A DNA stretch of 64,000 nt. It comes from Firmicutes bacterium HGW-Firmicutes-1 (lineage in GTDB: Bacteria > Bacillota > Clostridia > Lachnospirales > Vallitaleaceae). Shown piece by piece: positions 1-9,223 of this stretch (the stretch's first letter is position 1; every line of letters starts with the position of its first letter). The stretch lies in NCBI GenBank assembly GCA_002841625.1, contig PHAG01000009.1, positions 186,001 to 250,000 on the forward strand, in the 5' to 3' direction. The notes beneath the pieces were generated by a model. The model saw nothing but the letters and a program-made list of their open reading frames with translations. It was not told the DNA's origin and ran no database searches. A program made the translations under genes and the position numbers.

Positions 1-2
1 AA

Positions 3-2144
3 GATCATGCACCGGAAAAAGATGTTAAATATGCAACGGATCGGGTTATTGTTAAGTTTAAGGAGGTAGCAAGCACAAATGACATCGAAACGACGACTAA
101 AAGCATTTCAGGGATTAAAGTTAAGAAAAAATTAAAGTCAAATATTGAAGTTGTAATGATTGAAAATGATGCTACCGTAGAAGAAGTTATTTCCGAATTA
201 CAAAAAAATGAAAATGTGGAATATGCAGAACCAGATTATTGGTGTGAAATCGATTCACAAGTTGATGACCCTTTTTTCAGCAATTTATGGGGATTAGAGA
301 ATGATTCGGATTTTGATATTGATGCAGAAGCGGCTTGGGACATTACAATGGGTTCACAAGGTGTTGTTGTTGCTATTATCGATGAAGGAGTAGATGTCAA
401 TCATCCGGATTTGATAGACAATATATGGATTAATCCCAATGAGATACCAAATGACGGGATCGATAATGATGGTAATGGATATATAGATGACATAAATGGA
501 TGGGACTTTTTTAACAATGATGCATCGGTTTATGACGCAGGAGGAGACTACCATGGTACTCACGTTGCAGGTACCATTGCTGCAAAAGGTAACAATGGTA
601 TTGGAATAACAGGGGTAGCCCCTAATGTAAAAATCATGTCACTTAAGTTTGTTGGACCTTATGGCGGATATACAAGTGATGCTATAGAAGCGATTGATTA
701 TGCCAATATGATGGGTGTGAAAATTGCAAATAATTCATGGGGGATTGGATTCTATAGTCAATCCTTAAGAGAGGCGATAGATAATTATAATGGGGTTATC
801 ATTGCTTCCGCTGGAAACAATGGTGTAGATACAGATGTAATGCCAAATTATCCTGCTTCCTATGACTCGCAAAATGTCATTTCTGTTGCAGCAGTAGATA
901 GTACGGGTAACCTTTCAGGTTTTTCAAATTATGGGATTAATTCTGTTGATTTAGCAGCTCCGGGCAGTTATATCTACAGTACACTTCCAGGGGGAATTTA
1001 TGAATATGGTAGTGGAACGTCGATGGCAGTGCCTCATGTTTCGGGAGTTGCAGGATTATTATTAAGTACGAATCCTTCATTATCAGCTATAGAGATTTGT
1101 GACATCATCAAGCAATCTACAAATACCTATGCTTCCTTAGAAGGAAAGGTGGCTACTGGGGGGCTGCTAAATGCATACCAAGCATTGTCAAGTTCAGGCG
1201 ACATGCATCTCTTTGTTGAAAATAGCAGTCCTTATTTTGGGGAGAAAAAGGTTGCACTTGATAAAGATATCCTATTGAATTTCTCAGAAACCATTATAGA
1301 GTCTGTAAATTTTGGAAACATAATACTAACGGAAAATGGAAGTCCAGTACATATAGAATGTAGTATCAGCGGTTCTTCTTTGCTTATTTCCACAGATACG
1401 TTGAAGAATGATCGTTTATATCTCCTTGATGTTCCTGTAGGTGCAGTAGTGAATGAAGCTTCTATAGGGTTAAGTGAAGCGTATACATTGCGTTTTTCTA
1501 CTGCTGATACTGTTGCACCAAATATAATAGGTTCTCAACCCACCAATAAAGCAACCAATGTTCCGATTACTTCACCAATCGTTGTTGTATTTGATGAGTT
1601 GGTTACTGACGGAATCGAGATCAATCATATCACGATTAATGGAGACCCAATTGGAACTGTAGGATTTTATGCCATGGTGATGGATAATTTGCTTTATATT
1701 TGGAATGATACAACCTTAGCATATAATACCAAATATAAAATTACTATACCAGGACATGCGGTCGTAGATCAAGGTGGCAATCATAATGAAGAACCATTTA
1801 CTTTTAAATTTGTTACTGAAAAGGATACGATATCGCCACAAGTAATCAGTACAAATCCAGAAATGGGTCAAGTTGTACCGAGGGACACGAAAATCATCAT
1901 CACCTTTGATGAGGAGATTGAACGAGATAAAAAATTCAGTGATATTAAAGTTATAATCAATGATAAAAAATGTAGCAATATATCCTTCCATTCGAAAATT
2001 GCAGGTAATCAACTGATTCTAACACCAAAAAAGAAGCTAATAGGATTAACAAAGTACACTGTTTCAATTCCAGCTCGTGCAGTTAAAGATATTGCGTGTA
2101 ATTCTTTGAATTCTAGTTACACATTCAACTTCACCACAGAATAA
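3..2144 (+). CDS. Secreted subtilisin-like serine protease (S8), 5' end outside window
   Basis: The frame is open to the left edge, so the start and signal peptide lie outside; 713 residues are visible. The first ~80 residues (with RVIVKFK and YAEPDY) look like the usual propeptide (inhibitor I9/fervidolysin type). The S8 catalytic triad is visible: Asp127 in VAIIDEGVD, His184 in HGTHVAGT, Ser340 in GTSMAVPHVSG, with oxyanion Asn in ASAGNN. After the catalytic domain come three ~100-residue repeats with the SbsA/Big_5 Ig-like signature (for example ATNVPITSPIVVVFDE and GQVVPRDTKIIITFDE), which commonly serve as cell-surface spacer or adhesion domains. It is therefore most likely an exported protease hydrolysing proteins outside the cell or at the wall. 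A strong terminator follows. Confidence in family is high; substrate unknown. Confidence 0.95.
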   Translation, partial: DHAPEKDVKYATDRVIVKFKEVASTNDIETTTKSISGIKVKKKLKSNIEVVMIENDATVEEVISELQKNENVEYAEPDYWCEIDSQVDDPFFSNLWGLENDSDFDIDAEAAWDITMGSQGVVVAIIDEGVDVNHPDLIDNIWINPNEIPNDGIDNDGNGYIDDINGWDFFNNDASVYDAGGDYHGTHVAGTIAAKGNNGIGITGVAPNVKIMSLKFVGPYGGYTSDAIEAIDYANMMGVKIANNSWGIGFYSQSLREAIDNYNGVIIASAGNNGVDTDVMPNYPASYDSQNVISVAAVDSTGNLSGFSNYGINSVDLAAPGSYIYSTLPGGIYEYGSGTSMAVPHVSGVAGLLLSTNPSLSAIEICDIIKQSTNTYASLEGKVATGGLLNAYQALSSSGDMHLFVENSSPYFGEKKVALDKDILLNFSETIIESVNFGNIILTENGSPVHIECSISGSSLLISTDTLKNDRLYLLDVPVGAVVNEASIGLSEAYTLRFSTADTVAPNIIGSQPTNKATNVPITSPIVVVFDELVTDGIEINHITINGDPIGTVGFYAMVMDNLLYIWNDTTLAYNTKYKITIPGHAVVDQGGNHNEEPFTFKFVTEKDTISPQVISTNPEMGQVVPRDTKIIITFDEEIERDKKFSDIKVIINDKKCSNISFHSKIAGNQLILTPKKKLIGLTKYTVSIPARAVKDIACNSLNSSYTFNFTTE

Positions 2145-2163
2145 AAATAAGCAGCATTTAACT

Positions 2164-2189
2164 GAATGCGGAGGTTTTGTAACATTGAC
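2164..2189 (+). repeat. Partial copy of dispersed CCTCCGC hairpin repeat
   Basis: A 26-base stretch beginning GAATGCGGAGGTTTTGTAAC is identical to 55443-55468 and resembles the reverse complement of 38751-38783. It sits 20 bases after the protease stop and directly before the terminator. It lacks the flanking hairpin arm seen in the longer copies, so it is a truncated member. Confidence 0.75.
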
Positions 2190-2190
2190 T

Positions 2191-2259
2191 AAAAAAACGG
2201 TTACTAATTAGACTGAATTTTTGAAAAGGATTCTATCTAATTTGAGTAGCCGTTTTTTT
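2191..2259 (+). terminator. Rho-independent terminator after the S8 protease
   Basis: AAAAAACGG-TTACT-AATTAGA pairs with TCTAATT-TGAGTAGCCGTTTTTT across a short loop, giving a long imperfect stem flanked by A- and T-tracts. It could terminate in both directions. Confidence 0.85.
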
Positions 2260-2383
2260 GTTGACGAAGAGACCTTCTTTAATAAAGAATTTGAACAAAT
2301 AATAATTATTAGCTGTTATATTAGGATTATTTATGATAAAATTATATTTGAAAAAAAGCACATAATTAATGGAGGTTTTAACA

Positions 2384-3589
2384 ATGATTAACACAATAAA
2401 TGTAACAGAAAACATATATTTTATCGGAGTAAATGATAGAGAAACTCATTTGTTTGAAAATTTATGGCCGCTAGAACAAGGAGTATCCTACAATTCTTAT
2501 TTAATCAATGATGAAAAAGTAGCGATTTTTGATACTGTAAAAGGTTCTAAACTTCATGATTTTTTAAATAATATCGAAAATATTATTGGTGATAAAAAAG
2601 TAGAATACTTAATTATTAATCATATGGAACCTGACCATTCTGGTGCCATTAAAGCAGTGAAGCAAAAATATCCAGAGATTACGATTGTGGGAAATAAAAA
2701 AACAATTGAAATTCTCGAAGACTTTTATGGAAAATTTGAGAAATATCTTATCATTGATGATGGAGATGTATTAGATTTAGGGCAACATAAGCTTAGATTT
2801 TATTTAACACCTATGGTTCATTGGCCGGAAACTATGATGACTTATGAAGAAACCGAAAAGATTCTTTTTTCAGCAGATGCTTTTGGCGGATTTGGGACTT
2901 TAGATGGTGGCATTTTTGATGATGAAATAAATTTAGACTTTTATGTAGAGGAAATTAGAAGATATTATTCTAATATCGTTGGTAAGTATAGTGCTATGGT
3001 ACAAAAAGCATTGAAAAAGCTTACAGTAGCAAAGGTTGATATTAAAATGATAGCACCAACTCACGGACCTGTTTGGCGTACCAATCCAGGATGTATCATT
3101 GAATATTATGATCAATGGTCAAAGGGAGAAGCAGAAGAGGGTGTTGTTATTGTTTATGGTTCCATGTATGGCAATACACAAAAGATGGCTGATTCAATTG
3201 CTAGATCTCTATCAGAAGAAGGGATTACAAATATTAGAATATATGACGCTTCAAAAACACATGTATCTCATATTATTAGTGATATTTGGAGATTCAAAGG
3301 AGTTATCTTAGGTAGCTGTGCGTATAATACTGGATTATTTCCTGCAATGGAAACGGTAACTCATAAAATTGAGAATTCTCAATTGAAAAACAGATATTTA
3401 GGAGTTTTCGGAACATCGTCTTGGAGTGGTGGAGGTGTTAGCAACTTAGACAAATTTGCTGAAAGAGTCAAATGGGAAAAGCTTGGTGAATCTGTAGAAG
3501 CAAAATCATCTGCTAAGGAAGAAGATTTAGAAAAATGTGGTCAAATAGCAGCATTGATGGCTCAAAAGTTAATAGCTGAAAGAAATTAA
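2384..3589 (+). CDS. fprA: Flavo-diiron protein (A-type flavoprotein), O2/NO reductase
   Basis: 401 residues, the normal length for a two-domain flavo-diiron protein. The N-terminal half is a metallo-beta-lactamase-like diiron domain with the diagnostic HMEPDH motif (HxExDH) and later metal-ligand histidines (MVHWPE, PTHGP). The C-terminal half (about 255-400) is a flavodoxin domain with the FMN phosphate loop YGSMYGNT. Family knowledge: these cytoplasmic enzymes reduce O2 to water and/or NO to N2O, taking electrons from rubredoxin or a rubredoxin reductase, and protect anaerobes from oxidative or nitrosative stress. Start chosen at ATG 2384 because GGAGG at 2371-2375 is well spaced for it; an upstream ATG at 2369 overlaps that ribosome site. 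No rubredoxin gene is adjacent. A flavin reductase-like gene follows 70 bases downstream. Confidence 0.95.
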   Translation: MINTINVTENIYFIGVNDRETHLFENLWPLEQGVSYNSYLINDEKVAIFDTVKGSKLHDFLNNIENIIGDKKVEYLIINHMEPDHSGAIKAVKQKYPEITIVGNKKTIEILEDFYGKFEKYLIIDDGDVLDLGQHKLRFYLTPMVHWPETMMTYEETEKILFSADAFGGFGTLDGGIFDDEINLDFYVEEIRRYYSNIVGKYSAMVQKALKKLTVAKVDIKMIAPTHGPVWRTNPGCIIEYYDQWSKGEAEEGVVIVYGSMYGNTQKMADSIARSLSEEGITNIRIYDASKTHVSHIISDIWRFKGVILGSCAYNTGLFPAMETVTHKIENSQLKNRYLGVFGTSSWSGGGVSNLDKFAERVKWEKLGESVEAKSSAKEEDLEKCGQIAALMAQKLIAERN

Positions 3590-3659
3590 TTTAATAATAA
3601 AAAGAAGACTAGGAAATACTAATCTAAGATGATGTAAAATTCTTAGGAGGCTATTTCAT

Positions 3660-4304
3660 ATGTCATATCATGTATTATACATTTCTTCAAGTTCAAAGCC
3701 AGAAGAATTTTCTACGAGTAAACAAGTGGGACGTTATATGTTAAATCAATTACTGCAACAACACCCAGATGCGATAATTGAGGAATTAGATTTATATACT
3801 GCCAATATACCAATGTTTAACTATAAGCTGTTTTCAAGTCGGGCAACATTACCACCGCCCGAAGAATATGAAAAATTATCTGATGAGGAAAAACAACAAA
3901 TAACAAGAATCAATGAACTTTGCGATCAATTTTTGAGAGCAGATCGATATATTATTACTGCACCTATGTGGAGCCTTTTCTTTCCTGCAATTTTGAAACA
4001 GTATTTAGATTGCATCATTATTCAAGGAAAGCTAATTGACGTATCTACGAATCATGTGAAAGGTCTTTTAGATGATAAAGCAAGAAAAATGGTATACATT
4101 CAATCCTCAGGAGGAACCTATCCCTTGATAATTTCTTGGAAGCTTAATCAAGGTGCGAAATATTTGGAAGAAATTTTCGGCTTCTTGGGTGTCATAAGTT
4201 TTAAAAAGGTTTTGGTAGAAGGGGTAGATTCAACAGATATTTCAAAAGATGAAGTTATGCAATATGCAAAGGAAGATGTAGATCATCTACTAAGAAGGTT
4301 TTAA
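3660..4304 (+). CDS. Flavodoxin-like fold NAD(P)H:FMN oxidoreductase (AzoR type)
   Basis: 214 residues with the Flavodoxin_2 / FMN-dependent NADH:quinone reductase (azoreductase) pattern: an N-terminal strand followed by SSSSKPEEFSTSKQVG for the FMN phosphate, the central APMWSLFFPAILKQYLD segment that contacts the flavin and dimer partner, and YIQSSGGTYP near residue 160. The family reduces quinones, azo compounds and nitroaromatics with NAD(P)H by two-electron transfer, in the cytoplasm as homodimers. Good ribosome site (TTAGGAGG) 9 bases upstream. It follows fprA with the same orientation and a short gap, so a shared redox-stress role is reasonable but inferred; substrate cannot be told from sequence. 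Confidence 0.85.
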   Translation: MSYHVLYISSSSKPEEFSTSKQVGRYMLNQLLQQHPDAIIEELDLYTANIPMFNYKLFSSRATLPPPEEYEKLSDEEKQQITRINELCDQFLRADRYIITAPMWSLFFPAILKQYLDCIIIQGKLIDVSTNHVKGLLDDKARKMVYIQSSGGTYPLIISWKLNQGAKYLEEIFGFLGVISFKKVLVEGVDSTDISKDEVMQYAKEDVDHLLRRF

Positions 4305-4349
4305 AATTACTGCGATAATAGATTTGTATTATAAATTTTAAAAAACTAC

Positions 4350-4379
4350 TTGACAGGACACCTAGGCATTTGCTATAAT
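4350..4379 (+). promoter_or_regulatory. Sigma-A type promoter of the ilv T-box leader
   Basis: TTGACA (4350-4355) and TATAAT (4374-4379) match both consensus hexamers with an 18-bp spacer, just upstream of the T-box leader. Confidence 0.85.
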
Positions 4380-4394
4380 TCAGTAAATAAATTT

Positions 4395-4660
4395 AAACAT
4401 GATAAATGCAGTGACGGAGACGTGGTTTTTAAACAGATAGTTTCAGAGAGTCGATGGTTTGGTGAGAATCGATACTATAGTAATAACCCAATCACTCCTG
4501 AGTTATTTTGCTGAACTAAGTAAGCGAAATCGGTAAGCCCCGTTATAGGCAAGGGTTTGATAGAACCTTGAAACGAGTGGTCAACATAGTTGACAATTAG
4601 GGTGGTACCGCGTAGTATATCTTCGCCCCTACAGATAATCTGTAGGGGCGTTATTTATTT
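4395..4660 (+). promoter_or_regulatory. T-box leader, probably isoleucine-specific, controlling the ilv operon
   Basis: The T-box consensus AGGGTGGTACCGCG is at 4599-4612, followed by a 12-bp GC-rich terminator hairpin (CGCCCCTACAGA / TCTGTAGGGGCG, 4624-4650) and a T-rich run. Stem I has the expected AGAGAG and GGTGAGAATCGA distal elements (4445-4472). GGAG (4416-4419) can pair with CTCC (4495-4498), placing ATC (4491-4493) plus a purine in the specifier position, which reads isoleucine. Family knowledge: uncharged tRNA binds the specifier and the T-box bulge, stabilises the antiterminator and turns the operon on when the amino acid is scarce. Folding was done by eye. Confidence 0.93.
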
Positions 4661-4758
4661 ATAAATGAGGTTTTAGATCAAAACAATCGGCTTTAAAGGT
4701 GTTTAGCTGTATGCGAGTTCACAGCGTTAAAGCAGTAGTAAAAGAAAGCAATAAAGCC

Positions 4759-4786
4759 TTGATTTTCAAAGTAAACATGCTATAAT
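4759..4786 (+). promoter_or_regulatory. Possible second promoter directly upstream of ilvH
   Basis: TTGATT and TATAAT separated by 16 bp, 45 bases before the ilvH start and downstream of the T-box terminator. It would give T-box-independent basal expression. Prediction from sequence only. Confidence 0.45.
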
Positions 4787-4831
4787 AAATTAATTAACAC
4801 ATTTATTGTCTGATTTGAAAGGAGGATTACT

Positions 4832-5335
4832 ATGAAAAGACATGTGCTATCAGTTTTAGTAAGTAACCAATCTGGGGTGTTAAGTCGAGTAGCAGGGCTA
4901 TTTAGTAGAAGAGGCTTTAATATTGACAGCCTATCTGTTGGTGAAACAGAGCACGAAGACATCTCTAGAATGACGATTGTTGTGACGGGTGATGATTTAG
5001 TTCTCGATCAAATTACGAAGCAACTCGATAAGCTACACGATGTGCTTTACATTAAAGAGCTAACAAAGGACGCAGCGGTCTATAGGGAATTACTATTAAT
5101 AAAAGTTCAAGCAACAAATGAAAATAGAGCAGCTATTATTGAAATAACAGATATATTTAGAGCTAAAATAATAGATGTGGCATCAGAATCTCTAGTAGTT
5201 GAAGTAACAGGAGATCAAGCAAAGCTAGAAGCTTTCATTAATTTGATTGAGCCTTATGGAATTAAGGAATTTACAAGAACAGGTTTAACAGCACTTCAAA
5301 GAGGTAATAAAGTGATCAAGGATAATATTAAATAA
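4832..5335 (+). CDS. ilvH: Acetolactate synthase small (regulatory) subunit
   Basis: 167 residues, the usual IlvH/IlvN length. An N-terminal ACT domain (HVLSVLVSNQSGVLSRVAGLFSRRGFNIDSL) binds valine or isoleucine in the family and mediates feedback inhibition of the catalytic subunit; a C-terminal domain activates the large subunit. The ribosome site GAAAGGAGGA is ideally placed before ATG 4832. First gene of the cluster after the T-box. Its catalytic partner ilvB lies at the far end of the cluster (10965), not adjacent as in many bacteria; ilvC follows after 40 bases. Confidence 0.96.
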   Translation: MKRHVLSVLVSNQSGVLSRVAGLFSRRGFNIDSLSVGETEHEDISRMTIVVTGDDLVLDQITKQLDKLHDVLYIKELTKDAAVYRELLLIKVQATNENRAAIIEITDIFRAKIIDVASESLVVEVTGDQAKLEAFINLIEPYGIKEFTRTGLTALQRGNKVIKDNIK

Positions 5336-5363
5336 TTTGCATATATATGCACTCAACACTTAG

Positions 5364-6362
<999 letters not shown>

Positions 6363-6368
6363 ATCTCA

Positions 6369-6400
6369 GGCCGGTTACAATTAACCGGCCTTTGTTTTTT
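6369..6400 (+). terminator. Terminator inside the ilv cluster, after ilvC
   Basis: Perfect 9-bp stem GGCCGGTTA / TAACCGGCC with a CAAT loop, followed by TTTGTTTTTT. It should separate ilvHC from the downstream genes at least partly. A weak promoter candidate (TTGCAT at 6413) lies beyond it. Confidence 0.9.
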
Positions 6401-6484
6401 GCAAAAGAAAGTTTTGCATAAGGAAAAGCGGCAGAAGTGTAAGCTTAATTGCTAATACAAGTATTTGAAAGGAGAAATATTGCA

Positions 6485-8077
6485 ATGGGGAAAAAAGTAG
6501 TTATTTATGATTCAACATTACGGGATGGTGCACAGGGCGAAGGAATTTCTTTTTCAGCAGGAGATAAGCTAAAAATTGTAAAAGCGCTAGATGAAATAGG
6601 TGTTGATTTTATTGAAGCTGGTAATCCGGGTTCCAATCCAAAGGATTTAGAGTTCTTCCAAAGAGTAAAAGATCTTAGCCTAAACCATTCTAAGCTCGTT
6701 GCCTTTGGTAGCACAAGAAGAAAAGGTATAAAACCAGAAGATGACGACAATATCAAATCCTTATTAAGTGCTGAAACACAGTATATAGCGATATTTGGAA
6801 AAAGTTGGGATTTTCATGTAACAGATATTATCAATGCAACGCTAGATGAAAATCTTACTATGATTGAAGATACGATTGCATATTTAGTAAGTAAAAACAA
6901 AAAAGTAGTCTTTGATGCAGAACATTTCTTTGATGGTTATAAAGCAAATAAAGAATATGCTTTAAGTGCTTTAAGATCAGCTAAAAAAGCAGGTGCATCA
7001 AGTTTAGTATTATGTGATACAAATGGTGGATGTATGCCAGCTGAGATTACTGAAATTACGAAACTTGTCTATAAGGAACTTGATATGACATTGGGAATAC
7101 ATTGTCATAATGACAGCGGAGTGGCAGTTGCAAATTCTATACACGCTGTAGAAGCTGGTGTAACTGAAGTTCAAGGAACCTTTATTGGTTTTGGAGAACG
7201 CTGTGGGAATGCAAATCTTACTACAATCATTGGTAATCTTCAATTGAAGATGGGATATGAATGCCTAACGGAAGAAAACATAGAAAATTTAACCTCAACA
7301 GCTCGTTTTATTGCAGAAGTTGCGAACATTTCTATTGATGATAATGCACCTTTTGTGGGTAGAAATGCTTTCACACATAAGGGTGGCATGCATATAGATG
7401 GAGTTAATAAAAATTCTAAGAGCTTTGAACATGTTGATCCTTCTGCGGTAGGAAATACAAGAAGATTTCTTATGTCAGAAGTTTCTGGTAGAAGTACCAT
7501 CCTTAAAAAAATACAAAAGATTGTTCCAGATATTCAAAAGGACTCTCCTGAAACAGCAGCCATCATTGCAAGATTAAAAGAATTAGAGCATGAAGGCTAT
7601 CAATTTGAAGGAGCAGAAAGTACCTTTGAACTTATTATTAGAAAGCATCTTGGAAAATACAAACCATTTTTTGAATTGGAAAATTTTAAAATAATGGGGG
7701 AAAAACCTGGTCCAGGAGAAGAATTCGGCTCCTATGCTATGGTAAAGGTAAATGTTGATGGTCATATCAAAATGACTGCGGCTGAAGGTGATGGTCCAGT
7801 CAATGCACTAGATAAGGCGCTTCGTGAAGCTCTAGAAGATTTTTATCCTGAGCTAAAAACAGTTTCTCTGAACGACTATAAGGTACGTGTACTTGACAGT
7901 AATAAAGCAACTGCGGCAAAGGTAAGGGTTTTGATATCTTCAACAGATGGAGCAAATGAATGGACTACAGTAGGTGTTTCCACTGACGTTATTGCAGCAA
8001 GTTTAATTGCCTTAGTGGATTCAATTGAAATCAAATTGTTAAAAGAGCTTGAAAAGAAAATGAAAAGCTATTTTTAG
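6485..8077 (+). CDS. cimA: (R)-citramalate synthase
   Basis: 530 residues. N-terminal DRE-TIM barrel with the substrate/metal motif DSTLRDGAQGEG at the start and the second metal site HCHNDSG near residue 208, then a LeuA-type C-terminal allosteric domain. Length and the extended opening motif fit the CimA/LeuA3 group (TIGR00977-like) rather than classical 2-isopropylmalate synthase. It condenses pyruvate and acetyl-CoA to citramalate, the first step of threonine-independent isoleucine synthesis. Start set at ATG 6485 after the GAAAGGAG ribosome site at 6467; the in-frame upstream start at 6449 precedes that site. Sits with leuB, which acts later in the same route. Substrate choice (pyruvate rather than 2-ketoisovalerate) is inferred from family resemblance. 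Confidence 0.9.
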   Translation: MGKKVVIYDSTLRDGAQGEGISFSAGDKLKIVKALDEIGVDFIEAGNPGSNPKDLEFFQRVKDLSLNHSKLVAFGSTRRKGIKPEDDDNIKSLLSAETQYIAIFGKSWDFHVTDIINATLDENLTMIEDTIAYLVSKNKKVVFDAEHFFDGYKANKEYALSALRSAKKAGASSLVLCDTNGGCMPAEITEITKLVYKELDMTLGIHCHNDSGVAVANSIHAVEAGVTEVQGTFIGFGERCGNANLTTIIGNLQLKMGYECLTEENIENLTSTARFIAEVANISIDDNAPFVGRNAFTHKGGMHIDGVNKNSKSFEHVDPSAVGNTRRFLMSEVSGRSTILKKIQKIVPDIQKDSPETAAIIARLKELEHEGYQFEGAESTFELIIRKHLGKYKPFFELENFKIMGEKPGPGEEFGSYAMVKVNVDGHIKMTAAEGDGPVNALDKALREALEDFYPELKTVSLNDYKVRVLDSNKATAAKVRVLISSTDGANEWTTVGVSTDVIAASLIALVDSIEIKLLKELEKKMKSYF

Positions 8078-8107
8078 CGAATACTAGGTTATAACAGGAG
8101 GAAGATA

Positions 8108-9181
8108 ATGAATTATAATGTAGCAGTTATAAAGGGTGATGGAATTGGACCAGATATCGTAGATCAAGCATTATTGGTTTTAGATAAGGTAGGAGTAAAG
8201 TTTAATCATAACTTTAATTATACAGAAGTATTAGCTGGTGGAGCGGCTCTAGATGAAGTAGGTGTTCCACTGCCAGATGAAACTGTAAGGATATGTAAGG
8301 AAAGTGATGCCATTTTTTTAGGAGCCGTTGGAGGACCAAAATGGGATGTACTACCAGGAAATATTCGCCCAGAAAAGGCATTACTAGGCCTAAGAAGTGC
8401 ATTAGGACTTTTTGCGAATATTAGACCAGCAGTGATGTATAAAGAATTGGCTGATGCTTGTCCTCTTAAACCAGAGATTATGGGTAAAGATGGACTTGAC
8501 TTAGTGGTTATTAGAGAATTAACAGGTGGTATCTATTTTGGTGAAAGAGGCGTTAAAACAACTGAGTATGGTGAATCGGCATATGATACGATGATTTACT
8601 CAGAAGTTGAGGTTAAGAGAATAGCAAAGGTTGCCTTTGAAATTGCTAGAAAGCGTAATAAGAAAGTAACAAGTGTAGATAAAGCCAATATTTTAGATAG
8701 CTCCAGGCTTTGGAGAAGAGTAGTAGAAGAAGTAGCGAAAGATTATCCTGATGTTGAGTTAAACCATCTTTATGTTGACAACTGTGCAATGCAGTTGGTT
8801 GTTAAACCGAAGCAATTTGATGTAATTTTAACTGAAAATATGTTTGGAGATATTCTTTCTGATGAAGCAAGTATGATTACAGGTTCAATTGGTATGTTAC
8901 CTTCCGCAAGCTTAGGAAGTTCAAAGCAAGGAATGTATGAACCAATTCATGGTTCTGCACCGGATATTGCAGGCCAAGATAAAGCAAATCCAATAGCGAC
9001 AGTAATCTCTGCTGCTATGATGTTAAGATATTCCTTTGATCTAGAAGAGGAAGCAGTAGCAATCGAAGCTGCAGTTGAAAAAGTACTTGAAGCGGGATAT
9101 AGAACGGGTGATATTTATAGCGAAGGTAAAAAGTTAGTTGGTACTAAGGAAATGGGACAATTAATTTGTGATGCTCTATAG
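8108..9181 (+). CDS. leuB: 3-isopropylmalate dehydrogenase
   Basis: 357 residues, typical of bacterial LeuB. Visible signatures include the N-terminal GDGIGPDIV, substrate-binding arginines in [29 protein letters not shown], and the cofactor/metal motif [20 protein letters not shown] followed by [12 protein letters not shown]. It oxidatively decarboxylates 3-isopropylmalate with NAD; in citramalate-using organisms the same enzyme acts on 3-methylmalate. Preceded by CAGGAGG, 30 bases after cimA, 42 bases before ilvD, so co-transcribed. leuCD, needed between cimA and leuB in the pathway, lie 10 kb downstream in a separate unit. Confidence 0.96.
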   Translation: MNYNVAVIKGDGIGPDIVDQALLVLDKVGVKFNHNFNYTEVLAGGAALDEVGVPLPDETVRICKESDAIFLGAVGGPKWDVLPGNIRPEKALLGLRSALGLFANIRPAVMYKELADACPLKPEIMGKDGLDLVVIRELTGGIYFGERGVKTTEYGESAYDTMIYSEVEVKRIAKVAFEIARKRNKKVTSVDKANILDSSRLWRRVVEEVAKDYPDVELNHLYVDNCAMQLVVKPKQFDVILTENMFGDILSDEASMITGSIGMLPSASLGSSKQGMYEPIHGSAPDIAGQDKANPIATVISAAMMLRYSFDLEEEAVAIEAAVEKVLEAGYRTGDIYSEGKKLVGTKEMGQLICDAL

Positions 9182-9223
9182 ACACTATTAAATAGATTAA
9201 ATTAGAAAGTTAAGGTGATTATT

